Assembly (NCBI GenBank): GCA_035472475.1
Contig: DATIPA010000133.1
Coordinates: 1-15,846 of the forward strand
DNA from: JAFAXD01 sp035472475
GTDB taxonomy: Bacteria; Pseudomonadota; Alphaproteobacteria; Rhizobiales; Xanthobacteraceae
DNA length: 15,846 bases
Direction of reading: 5' to 3'
Shown here: piece by piece, positions 7,074 to 14,391 of the stretch
Position numbering within the stretch: position 1 is the first letter of the stretch
How the letters are laid out: each line of letters begins with the position of its first letter
Notes under the pieces: generated by a model
What the model was told of the DNA's origin: nothing
The model's database searches: none
What the model saw: only the letters and a program-made list of their open reading frames with translations
Made by a program: the position numbers and the translations under genes

Positions 7074-8062
7074 AACGTCGAACCGTGCTCAAGCTGATGG
7101 CCGCTCCGGCGCTGCTGACGCTCACCCGGCCCGGATTGCCGCAGGCCAAGGACAAGGTGACCTACGCTTATCTGCTCGACCCCGCTTACGACGCGGTGAC
7201 GTGGGCGATGGCCAACGGCAAAGTGACCTCCGACCTGATCACGGTCGAAGCGCGCGGGCTCGCAATCCCACAGCTCATCCAGGCCACGTCCGCCAAGCAG
7301 TTCGACGTGATCATGACGGCAGTCATCGCCCTGCCGCCGGCCGCGGCGCGCGGGCTCGAGCTGCGGATCATGGCCACGGCCCTGCAGCAAGCGGCGGCCG
7401 GGGAAGGCGCGGGCGTCTGGGTCAAAAAGGATTCCACGATCCAGCGTCCGCAGGAGCTCAAGGGCAAGGCGCTCGGTTCCTACGGACTTCGCTCCACCGG
7501 TTACACCCAGGTGCGGCTCGCACTCATCCACAAGTACGGCCTCAACGCCGCGCTCGAAGGCGGCGACCTCAAGCAGTTGGAGATCCAGGCCCCCAACTTG
7601 CCGGCGGCGCTGGCGGCCGGTCAGATTGATGCGGCGACGCTCATTCACAGCCAGGCGTTTCGCGCCCTGAAGTCCGGCGAGTTCAGACCTATAGCCGAGA
7701 CCGGCCGTGACAATATCGAGCTCTACGGCATGCGCTTCATCAGCGCCCTCAACGTCGCCTACCCCGAGCGCCTGGCGCAGAGGCCGGACGCGTTCCGGGA
7801 ATTCAATCGGATGTTCCGCGAGTCAGTGCGCTACGCGCTCGCCCACCGGGACGAAGTTTTCGGTGCGGTCGGAGCGCAGAACAACCTGCCGCCCGAGTTC
7901 TTCACCTGGTGGTTCGAGAAGAGCTCCGACGTGCCGGCCACGTTCGAGGAGAGTCACGCGCAAGCGATCATGAAGCTCTACGAACTGTCGCGCGAGATCG
8001 GAATGATCCAGAGCTTTCCAGACGTCCGGACCCTGGTCTGGGAGAATGCGCTGCGCGGGTGA
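7070..8062 (+). CDS. ABC transporter substrate-binding protein, NMT1/SsuA-like
   Basis: A 330-residue periplasmic binding protein. The N-terminus MKRRTVLKLMAAPALLTL carries a twin-arginine-like RRTVLK before a short hydrophobic stretch, so Tat or Sec export is likely, with the mature part starting near residue 25-28. The body follows the NMT1/THI5 and sulfonate-binding fold: a first strand VTYAYLLDPAYDAVTWA, the FDVIMTAVIALPPAAARGLELRIMA region, QELKGKALGSYG near the domain hinge, and LPAALAAGQIDAATL. The ligand cannot be deduced; an ester or its acid is an inference from the linked esterase. The ATG overlaps the ATPase stop by four bases, and its own stop overlaps the first permease start. 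Confidence 0.88.
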   Translation: MKRRTVLKLMAAPALLTLTRPGLPQAKDKVTYAYLLDPAYDAVTWAMANGKVTSDLITVEARGLAIPQLIQATSAKQFDVIMTAVIALPPAAARGLELRIMATALQQAAAGEGAGVWVKKDSTIQRPQELKGKALGSYGLRSTGYTQVRLALIHKYGLNAALEGGDLKQLEIQAPNLPAALAAGQIDAATLIHSQAFRALKSGEFRPIAETGRDNIELYGMRFISALNVAYPERLAQRPDAFREFNRMFRESVRYALAHRDEVFGAVGAQNNLPPEFFTWWFEKSSDVPATFEESHAQAIMKLYELSREIGMIQSFPDVRTLVWENALRG

Positions 8063-8859
8063 TGACCGCGTCCGATATCGCGCTTAATCGAACCGTCCCG
8101 CGCAGCGGACGCGCGGCGCGGAGGTGGGCCGGCCACCTGTTCACGCTTGCGTTTCTTGGCGCCTGGGAGGCGGCATCGCTGGTCGCACCGTCCTACCTGC
8201 TGCCAGATCCCGGGCAAGTCGCCGTGCGGCTGTGGTCATTCGTCACGAGCGAGCGCGATCTCGGCCATCTCGGCGCGTCCTTGTTTCACGTAGGTGCCGC
8301 AATTGCGATTTCGTTCGTGATCGGAACGCTGCTCGCGTTCATTCCGTACTACGTGCCGGTGCTGCGGTTTGCGATCGAGCGTCGCATTGGCCCGTTCCTG
8401 AACGCGTTCTCGGCGATCGGCTGGACCTTGCTGGCGATCACGTGGTTTGGCGTCACCCCGTTGACCGTGATCTTCACCATCAGCGCCGTGCTGATTCCTT
8501 TCGCCCTCGTCAACATGTCGGCGGGCCTTGCCAGCATCGACCGCGAACTTGTTGAGATGGCGGAAAGCTTCACGCGCTTGCGTGCGCGGATGCTGGTCCT
8601 GGTGATCGTGCCGTCGCTCTATCCGTTCATTTTTGCGACGTTGCGGATCATGTTCGGCGTCGCCTGGAAGGTAACCCTGACCGCGGAACTGTTCGGCGGC
8701 AACAGCGGTCTCGGTTACATGATCAATCTCGCCCGCCAGGAATTCGATACCGCAACCATCTTCGCGGCCATCATTCTGATCATCGCCTTCGTGCACGGCG
8801 TCGATCAGTTCGTCCTGGCGCCGCTGCAGGCAAACGTGTCGCGTCAATATGCGGGCTGA
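8062..8859 (+). CDS. ABC transporter permease 1 (SsuC/TauC-like)
   Basis: A 265-residue inner-membrane protein of the BPD_transp_1 family with about six membrane segments. The cytoplasmic EAA-type coupling loop is at about 162-185 (ELVEMAESFTRLRARM), preceded by FLNAFSAIGWTLLAITWFG and followed by AELFGGNSGLGYMI, both hallmarks of the sulfonate/nitrate/taurine permease subgroup. I start it at ATG 8062, which shares its A with the TGA of the binding-protein gene; the frame is open further upstream to 7909, but that part lies inside the preceding gene. It probably forms a heterodimer with the next permease. Confidence 0.92.
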   Translation: MTASDIALNRTVPRSGRAARRWAGHLFTLAFLGAWEAASLVAPSYLLPDPGQVAVRLWSFVTSERDLGHLGASLFHVGAAIAISFVIGTLLAFIPYYVPVLRFAIERRIGPFLNAFSAIGWTLLAITWFGVTPLTVIFTISAVLIPFALVNMSAGLASIDRELVEMAESFTRLRARMLVLVIVPSLYPFIFATLRIMFGVAWKVTLTAELFGGNSGLGYMINLARQEFDTATIFAAIILIIAFVHGVDQFVLAPLQANVSRQYAG

Positions 8860-9619
8860 GCAGCCATCCCTGTCATCCGTCGCCGCCGAACGTCTGATCG
8901 GTGAAGGGTTGGTCGTGCTCGCCCTCGTCGCGTGGTGGGCGAGCGCGCGCGAATTGCCGGAATTCATCCTGCCTGGACCGATCGCAGTTGCGCGCCGCCT
9001 CGCCGAGCTGTTCGTGACGCCGGATTTTCTGTGGAACCTTTACGCATCGACCTGGCGGGTGCTGGTGTCGATCGCACTCGCACTCCTCATCGGCGGCGGC
9101 CTCGCGTTTCTGGCGCACGACGTGCCCTGGCTCGAAACCGTGGTGGATCAGCGGATCAAGCCGGTGCTCAACTCGTTCCCGTCCATCGGCTGGGCGATCT
9201 TGGCGGCGATCTGGTTCGAGCCGGGCGACTTCAGCGTCATCTTTGTCGAGGTCGCAATCCTCATTCCGTTCTGTCTGATCAACATCGCGGAAGGGCTGCG
9301 CAACGCCGACGCAGACCTCATGGAAATGGGATGGAGCTTCACCCGTAGCCGCGCACGCATGCTGTGGCGACTGCGGTTGCCGCTGCTTGTGCCCTACGGA
9401 CTCTCGGCAACGCGCATTGCCTACGGGATTGCCTGGAAGATCGCCCTCGTCGCGGAGCTGCTGGGCGCTCCGAGCGGGCTCGGTTACCTCATGCTGCGCG
9501 CGCAGACCGCGGCCGATAGCACGACCTTCCTTGCCACCTGCTTTGCGATCGTGCTGATCTTCATGGCGGGCGAACGGCTGGTGATCGTGCCGATCGAACG
9601 GCGGTTCGCGCAGCGTTGA
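8849..9619 (+). CDS. ABC transporter permease 2 (SsuC/TauC-like)
   Basis: A 256-residue paralogue of the preceding permease. It shares the NSFPSIGWAILAAIWF segment, the EAA-type loop at about 155-180 (DLMEMGWSFTRSRARM) and AELLGAPSGLGYLM. About six membrane segments are expected. The ATG at 8849 lies 11 bases inside the upstream permease gene, so the two are translationally coupled. Its partner is similar but clearly not identical, arguing for an ancient duplication. Most transporters of the Ssu/Tau type use one permease as a homodimer, so a two-permease operon is slightly unusual. The ATPase encoded first in the operon probably serves both. Confidence 0.92.
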   Translation: MRAEQPSLSSVAAERLIGEGLVVLALVAWWASARELPEFILPGPIAVARRLAELFVTPDFLWNLYASTWRVLVSIALALLIGGGLAFLAHDVPWLETVVDQRIKPVLNSFPSIGWAILAAIWFEPGDFSVIFVEVAILIPFCLINIAEGLRNADADLMEMGWSFTRSRARMLWRLRLPLLVPYGLSATRIAYGIAWKIALVAELLGAPSGLGYLMLRAQTAADSTTFLATCFAIVLIFMAGERLVIVPIERRFAQR

Positions 9620-9634
9620 ACAGGAGGCTGGATC

Positions 9635-11140
9635 ATGGCCATGGCCGCGATTGATGAACTGGTCGTACGGACCAAGGCCGGGGATCTCAGAGGCGCGCGG
9701 GAAAACGGCGTTGCGGTCTTTCGCGGCGTTCCCTATGCGGCGCCGCCCGTCGGCGACCTGCGGTTCGCGCCGCCGCGACCCGCGCAGCCCTGGCAAGGCG
9801 TGCGCGACACCCGTCAGGATGGGCCGATCGCCCCGCAGGCGCGCTCGCGGCTTGCGCATATCATGGGCGACTTCGAGCGCCCGCAGTCCGAGGATTGTCT
9901 GACGCTCACGATCTGGACGCCGGCCGCTGACGCCGGCAAGCGTCCCGTGCTGGTATGGATCCACGGCGGCGCATTCGGAAGCGGCGCCGGATCGCTGCCC
10001 TGGTATTCGGGCGAGCGGTTCGCGGCGAACGGCGACGTCGTTGCGGTCTCGATCAACTACCGGCTGGGCGCGCTAGGTTTCCTGTGTCTGCCGGGCGTGA
10101 GCAGCGGAAACCTGGGCCTGCTCGATCAGGTCGCCGCCCTGCGCTTCGTGCGCGACAACATTGCCGCGTTCGGGGGCGATCCGGACAACGTGACCGTGGT
10201 CGGGCAATCGGCCGGCGCCTCCTCGATTGCGATGTTGATGACCATGCCGGCGGCAGGCGGCCTTTTCCGGCGCGCGATCCTGCAGAGCACGCCGTTCGGA
10301 CGCATGACCCGGACGCTCGACGATGCGCACCGGATCGGGCAGCGGTTGCTCGAGGTGCTCGGGCTCAAGCCGCAGCAGGCGGCCGAGCTAAAGACCATGC
10401 CGGCGGCAAAATTCGTGACCGCGCAGGGCGAGCTCGCGCGGCTTGAGAAGAAGTTCGCGGATGCCATGGCGCCGTTCTGGCCGGTGATCGACGGCGACGT
10501 CCTCCCGACACAGGTCGCCACCGCGCTCAAATCCGGCGCCGGCGCCGACGTCGATCTGATGATCGGGACCACGCGCGAAGAGATGGCGGCGTTCTATTGC
10601 ATCGACAAGGAGATCGAGAGCGCCCCGCCGGCAGCCGTCGAGGGCGTGTTTGCCGCCGTGTTCAGGTCGGGACATCTGCAGCATTACGACGAGACCCGCC
10701 GCATTCGGGCATCGGGCTCCAACGCCGCATTGCTCGGCGACCTGATGTCGGACGTGATGTTTCGGATCGGCTCCCTGCGGATGGCCGAGTGGCGCGCCGA
10801 TCAGGGACGCCCGGCCTATGTGTTTCAATTCGACTGGCAGTCGCCGGCCGGGTTCGAGGCCTGCCACTGCCTCGAGATTCCGTTTGTGTTCAACAATTTC
10901 TCGAACTGGACCGACTCGCCGATGCTCAAAGGTGCCAACGCCGCGGAAACCGCCGGGCTTGCTGAAGCGATGCACAGAGCCTGGATCGCCTTCGCCTGCA
11001 CCGGCAAACCCGATCACGCGCGCCTGCCGGCGTGGCCGCCGTATCGGCGCGAGGACCGGATGACCATGCGCTTCGACAGCGTCATCGGCGCGGTCAGCGA
11101 TCTCGCTGGCCTCGCGTGGCGCCTGCCCTGGCCGAATTGA
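9635..11140 (+). CDS. type B carboxylesterase (para-nitrobenzyl esterase family)
   Basis: A 501-residue alpha/beta-hydrolase of the carboxylesterase type B family, of about the usual length. Visible motifs are FRGVPYAAPPVGDLRF near 29-44, SEDCLTLTIWTP at 85-96, oxyanion-hole HGGAF at 110-114, nucleophile Ser192 in GQSAG, a probable acid Glu315/316 in GTTREE, and a probable catalytic His411 in ACHCLEIPFVF. No signal peptide is seen, so it should act in the cytoplasm on an imported ester. The ATG at 9635 has a strong AGGAGG, and only 15 bases separate it from the permease stop, so it is the last gene of the transporter operon. Its stop codon directly abuts the stop of the convergent mutase gene. 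Confidence 0.95.
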   Translation: MAMAAIDELVVRTKAGDLRGARENGVAVFRGVPYAAPPVGDLRFAPPRPAQPWQGVRDTRQDGPIAPQARSRLAHIMGDFERPQSEDCLTLTIWTPAADAGKRPVLVWIHGGAFGSGAGSLPWYSGERFAANGDVVAVSINYRLGALGFLCLPGVSSGNLGLLDQVAALRFVRDNIAAFGGDPDNVTVVGQSAGASSIAMLMTMPAAGGLFRRAILQSTPFGRMTRTLDDAHRIGQRLLEVLGLKPQQAAELKTMPAAKFVTAQGELARLEKKFADAMAPFWPVIDGDVLPTQVATALKSGAGADVDLMIGTTREEMAAFYCIDKEIESAPPAAVEGVFAAVFRSGHLQHYDETRRIRASGSNAALLGDLMSDVMFRIGSLRMAEWRADQGRPAYVFQFDWQSPAGFEACHCLEIPFVFNNFSNWTDSPMLKGANAAETAGLAEAMHRAWIAFACTGKPDHARLPAWPPYRREDRMTMRFDSVIGAVSDLAGLAWRLPWPN

Positions 11141-12640
11141 TCAAATCGTCTGATTGTAGGCGCCCACCTCGACGTGCGTGCGCAACACGCCGTCCACCGC
11201 TTTGAACATCTCGCGCATGCGCGCTTCCGAGGCTGGGCTTTCGACCACGACCACGAGTTCCGGTTTGTTGGAGGACGCCCGCACCAGCCCCCAGGTGCCG
11301 TCCTCGACCGTGACCCGCACGCCGTTGACAGTCACGAGATCGCGGATCGATTGACCCGCGACCTTGTCGCCCTTGGCTTTCGCGGCTTCGAAATGCTTCA
11401 CCACGTCGTCGACGACCTGGTATTTGACCTCGTCCGGGCAATGCGGCGACATCGTCGGCGAGCCCCAGGTCTTGGGCAGCGCCTTCTTGAGGTCGGACAT
11501 TTTCAGGGCCGGGTTCCGATCGAGCATGTCGCAAATCGCAAACGCGGACAGCAGGCCATCGTCGTAGCCGCGGCCGAACGGCTTGTTGAAGAAGAAGTGC
11601 CCGGACTTCTCAAATCCGACCAGCGCGTTGATCTCGTTGGCCCGCCGCTTCATGTAGGAATGGCCGGTCTTCCAATATTCGGTACGCGCGCCGTTTTTGC
11701 GCAGCACCGGATCAGTCATGAACAGGCCTGTTGATTTGACGTCGGCTACGAATAGTGCGTCGCGATGGCGCGCCGAAATATCGCGCGCCAGCATTACGCC
11801 GACTTTGTCAGCGAAAATCTCCTCGCCTTCGTCGTCAACAACGCCGCAGCGATCGCCGTCGCCGTCGAACGCGAGGCCGACATCGGCTCCGGTGCGCTTC
11901 ACCTCGGCCGCCAGCGCATGCAGCATTTTCAAATCTTCAGTGTTGGGATTGTACTTCGGGAACGTGTGGTCGAGCTCGCAATCGAGCGGAAACACCGTGC
12001 AGCCGATCGCCTCGAGGACACGAGGCGCGAACGCACCGGCGGTGCCGTTGCCGCACGCGACCACCACCTTGAGCGGACGGATGAGCTTGGGGCGCTTGGT
12101 CAAGTCTGCGATGTAGCGATCGCGGAAGTTCGGGACGAATTCATACGCGCCGCCGCCGACGAGCTTGAACTTTGCACCGAGCACAATCTCCTTCAGTCGC
12201 GTCATCTCATCGGGCCCGAACGTGAGCGGCCGGTTGACCCCCATCTTGACGCCGGTCCAGCCGTTGTCGTTGTGCGAGGCGGTCACCATGGCGACGCACG
12301 GCACGTCGAGATCGAACTGCGCGAAATAGGCCATGGGCGTGACCGCGAGCCCGATGTCGTGAACCCTGCAGCCGGCTGCCTGCAGGCCGGATGCGAGCGC
12401 GTATTTGATCGACGCCGAATAGGCGCGAAAATCGTGAGCGATAACGATGTCGGGCCGCACGCCCATGTCGTGGATCAGCGTGCCGAGCCCCATGCCCAGC
12501 GCCTGCATGCCCATCAGGTTGATTTCCTTACCGAACAGCCAGCGCGCGTCGTATTCTCTAAAGCCGGTGGGCTTGACCATCGGCTCGGATTCAAACGCGT
12601 AGGTATTGGGAACCAGCGCGGGCTGCGGAATCGGAAACAT
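11141..12640 (-). CDS. phosphomannomutase/phosphoglucomutase
   Basis: A 499-residue alpha-D-phosphohexomutase that interconverts hexose 6- and 1-phosphates to supply sugar nucleotides for envelope polysaccharides. All four active-site loops are present: the phosphoserine loop VTASHNDNG with Ser122, the metal loop DGDGDR at 259-264, the sugar-recognition loop FEKSGH at 343-348, and the phosphate-binding RASSNKP at 454-460. The sugar loop reads EKSGH where many members have EMSGH. I start at ATG 12640 because GAGG lies seven bases upstream and the sequence before it does not look like this family; the frame is open to 12697. It follows the MFS gene by 77 bases in the same direction. The choice between ManB/AlgC and Pgm activity cannot be settled by eye. 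Confidence 0.95.
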   Translation of the reverse strand: MFPIPQPALVPNTYAFESEPMVKPTGFREYDARWLFGKEINLMGMQALGMGLGTLIHDMGVRPDIVIAHDFRAYSASIKYALASGLQAAGCRVHDIGLAVTPMAYFAQFDLDVPCVAMVTASHNDNGWTGVKMGVNRPLTFGPDEMTRLKEIVLGAKFKLVGGGAYEFVPNFRDRYIADLTKRPKLIRPLKVVVACGNGTAGAFAPRVLEAIGCTVFPLDCELDHTFPKYNPNTEDLKMLHALAAEVKRTGADVGLAFDGDGDRCGVVDDEGEEIFADKVGVMLARDISARHRDALFVADVKSTGLFMTDPVLRKNGARTEYWKTGHSYMKRRANEINALVGFEKSGHFFFNKPFGRGYDDGLLSAFAICDMLDRNPALKMSDLKKALPKTWGSPTMSPHCPDEVKYQVVDDVVKHFEAAKAKGDKVAGQSIRDLVTVNGVRVTVEDGTWGLVRASSNKPELVVVVESPASEARMREMFKAVDGVLRTHVEVGAYNQTI

Positions 12641-12717
12641 CAAGAAACCTCGTACCAAAGGATTGCGACCACATAGCGTAACGGCCAGACCGCGCAAAGG
12701 TGCCGGGTACTCCGATC

Positions 12718-13926
12718 CTATTCTTCCTCGCCGTGGTCGCGCAGGCTGACCTGCACCGCAACCCCGGATGCGGCCAGCGTTGCGGCGGTGACGAGGAGCA
12801 CGCCGCCGGCGCCCGCCACCACGGCCAGGAAACTGCCCAGAAACGGCAGCAGCACCTGACCGAGCCGATTGCCGGTGATGCGCAGCGACAGTGCGGTCGC
12901 GCGCGCGTCGTGAGGCGCGATCAGCACCACTTCGGAAAAAGTCAATGTGGCAGCGATCCCCAACCCAAATCCAATCGCCCCGACGGCGCCATACATCACG
13001 GGCAACGATGTCGGCAGTCCCAGCAGGGCGAACGCACCCGCGCCGGTCAGCAGGCAGACCAACATCAGCTGCACGCGGCCGAACACCTCGATCAGCCGAA
13101 CGTAGAACGTGCGCGAGAGGATCGACACCAGCGATCGCACTGCCAGCAGCAACCCGATGTCGCGGGTGTCGATATGGCGCTCAGTCCCAAGTAGCGGCAG
13201 ATAGATCACCAAGAGCTCAAAGGCGGTAACCGTGATCACGCTAGCGCCCAGCGCGGCGAACATTCCGTGCGTGCGCAAAAGTTCAGTCAAGGGAACCCGG
13301 GTTTCAGGGCCGGATTTAAGCTTGGCCTTCGGCGCCGGCCGCAACGCGAAGGCGACGACCTGAGCCAGGATCGCGCCCCCGAGCGCGAAGGTGAACAGCA
13401 TGTGCGTCGGCGGCAACGCGGCGGGGCCGCCGAAGATACTCAGCACGGCCGGCCCGAGGCCCTGTCCGACCCCGATCGCGACCATGAAATAGCCGAACAC
13501 CCATTCGCGCCGGCGCGGACCGGCGCAGCGCACCGCGATGACCTGCTGGGCCGCCATGCTGAACAATTGCCCGACGCCCAGAATGACCGACCAGACGAAC
13601 AGGTGGATCGCCGAGTCGGGCCACAGCCACAGGCCGCCGCATGCCAGCACCATGAAGCCGGCGCCGATCCACGCGGCCACGCAGTCGTGTCCACGGTCGA
13701 TGAAGCGTCCGAGTGAGACCGCGGCGAAGATCGGCACCAGCGAGAAGCCGGTCGCGATCGCACCGAGCCAGACGATCGACAGGCCAAGCTCGATGGTGCG
13801 GTACGTGATGGTCACGCGGGCGAGGGAGATCACCGCGTGAACCACCACGCAGTGCAGCATCAGGGTAATGAACAGGGGAAAGTCGAGGTCGTCGCGCCCG
13901 GGCGACTCGCGTGCGGCGGCGGCCAT
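12718..13926 (-). CDS. MFS transporter, drug/metabolite type
   Basis: A 402-residue inner-membrane protein with about twelve hydrophobic segments in two halves, split by a basic cytoplasmic loop (ALRPAPKAKLKSGPETRVP, about 206-224). The loop 2-3 signature appears as SLGRFIDRGHD near 71-81. A conserved-looking LSLRITGNRLGQVLLPFLGS lies in the last third and is reminiscent of the efflux-type branch. Substrate and direction are unknown. The ATG at 13926 has only a distant GAGG, so a different start is possible. The gene precedes the hexomutase gene in the same direction, without an obvious functional link. Confidence 0.87.
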   Translation of the reverse strand: MAAAARESPGRDDLDFPLFITLMLHCVVVHAVISLARVTITYRTIELGLSIVWLGAIATGFSLVPIFAAVSLGRFIDRGHDCVAAWIGAGFMVLACGGLWLWPDSAIHLFVWSVILGVGQLFSMAAQQVIAVRCAGPRRREWVFGYFMVAIGVGQGLGPAVLSIFGGPAALPPTHMLFTFALGGAILAQVVAFALRPAPKAKLKSGPETRVPLTELLRTHGMFAALGASVITVTAFELLVIYLPLLGTERHIDTRDIGLLLAVRSLVSILSRTFYVRLIEVFGRVQLMLVCLLTGAGAFALLGLPTSLPVMYGAVGAIGFGLGIAATLTFSEVVLIAPHDARATALSLRITGNRLGQVLLPFLGSFLAVVAGAGGVLLVTAATLAASGVAVQVSLRDHGEEE

Positions 13927-14149
13927 GTGCGGGATCGCAAACCTCGGATCACGGGCGAAACTTCGGAAAACAGAGGGGCACTAGCAGGCGTACGATTCTA
14001 GCCCCGCCCATCTCTAACCGGCCACGGCGGCGGCGCAAAGCCGGCGAGCTATGCGCCCCTCACGCGCGTTGGATTCGTTAACGCAGGACAGAGGCTTGCG
14101 AGGAATTTCGGTTTACGAATCACACTGATACCCGGTACATTCGATCCGT
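13927..14149. other. intergenic stretch between MFS gene and structured RNA, no gene seen
   Basis: This stretch holds the upstream region of the minus-strand MFS gene and of the plus-strand RNA that follows. I found no protein-like frame and no convincing sigma-70 pair. A promoter for the RNA is expected in roughly 14090-14150, but I could not place one with confidence. Confidence 0.4.
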
Positions 14150-14160
14150 CGTCAACCTTT

Positions 14161-14176
14161 AGAAAGGAGGTGATCC
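14161..14176 (+). promoter_or_regulatory. extended Shine-Dalgarno, complementary to 16S rRNA tail over 16 bases
   Basis: AGAAAGGAGGTGATCC is the exact complement of the usual alphaproteobacterial 16S 3' end GGATCACCTCCTTTCT, recalled from memory. The GGAGG core lies seven bases before a GTG codon at 14178. Ordinary ribosome-binding sites match 4-8 bases. Its 3' part is also able to pair with CTGGATC at 14219-14225, which could limit ribosome access. Confidence 0.7.
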
Positions 14177-14177
14177 A

Positions 14178-14252
14178 GTGTCTCATTGTCTCTCGCCGCG
14201 GTCGTCGGCTTGCGTGAGCTGGATCCTTGCCTCTACCGAGGTCCAGGCCTGA
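14178..14252 (+). CDS. 24-residue mini-ORF, possible leader peptide
   Basis: From the GTG at 14178, optimally spaced behind the extended ribosome-binding site, 24 codons run to TGA at 14250-14252. The peptide begins MSHCLSPRSSACV and ends in ILASTEVQA. It has two cysteines and one tryptophan and no run of a single amino acid, so a classical amino-acid attenuator is not obvious. A long-range helix (14210-14215 with 14252-14257) encloses its second half, so translation would unfold that helix. It is too short for homology or codon statistics; the case rests on the start signal. Alternatively the ribosome-binding-like sequence serves another role and this frame is chance. Confidence 0.45.
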   Translation: MSHCLSPRSSACVSWILASTEVQA

Positions 14253-14333
14253 CGCAACGTCCTTGCGACAGAGGCAGCCGGGTTAGCGCGAGGTAATCTG
14301 GCTGCGGGGGTGCCGGACCGCGGTCCGACAATG

Positions 14334-14368
14334 GAAGGGCTGCCTTCGCGGGTGGCCCTTCACCTTTT
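14334..14368 (+). terminator. rho-independent terminator of the small RNA unit
   Basis: GAAGGGC (14334-14340) pairs with GCCCTTC (14355-14361). The stem continues inward with two G-U pairs and two G-C pairs to a six-base loop (14345-14350), about 11 bp in all. ACCTTTT follows on the plus strand. In the minus direction, the side of the adjacent helicase gene, no T-run follows, so the element is oriented for plus-strand transcription. Confidence 0.7.
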
Positions 14369-14391
14369 CGCGGCATTGCAATCGACGGTAT

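Larger units (their letters stand above)
14150..14368 (+). ncRNA. candidate structured small RNA with mini-ORF and terminator
   Basis: This stretch looks like a short transcription unit with no downstream gene on its strand. It starts with an extended ribosome-binding site and a 24-codon frame, then carries a series of self-complementary segments and ends in a strong terminator. Pairings seen: GATCCAG (14172-14178) with CTGGATC (14219-14225); TTGCGT (14210-14215) with ACGCAA (14252-14257); CTGGA (14219-14223) with TCCAG (14242-14246), stacked on CCTC/GAGG (14230-14233 with 14238-14241) around a TACC loop; CGCAA (14253-14257) with TTGCG (14263-14267); GCAGCC (14274-14279) with GGCTGC (14300-14305); and the palindrome CGGACCGCGGTCCG (14314-14327). 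Several exclude one another, as in attenuators. I do not recognise a named RNA family, and the transcript ends are inferred. Confidence 0.5.

Noticed and set aside
6728..7648. Minus-strand open frame of 306 codons
   Set aside because: It is antisense to the ABC ATPase and binding protein, which carry clear motifs; the frame has none.
8873..9964. Minus-strand open frame of 363 codons
   Set aside because: It is antisense to permease 2 and the esterase start, with low-complexity charged composition. The plus-strand genes are certain.
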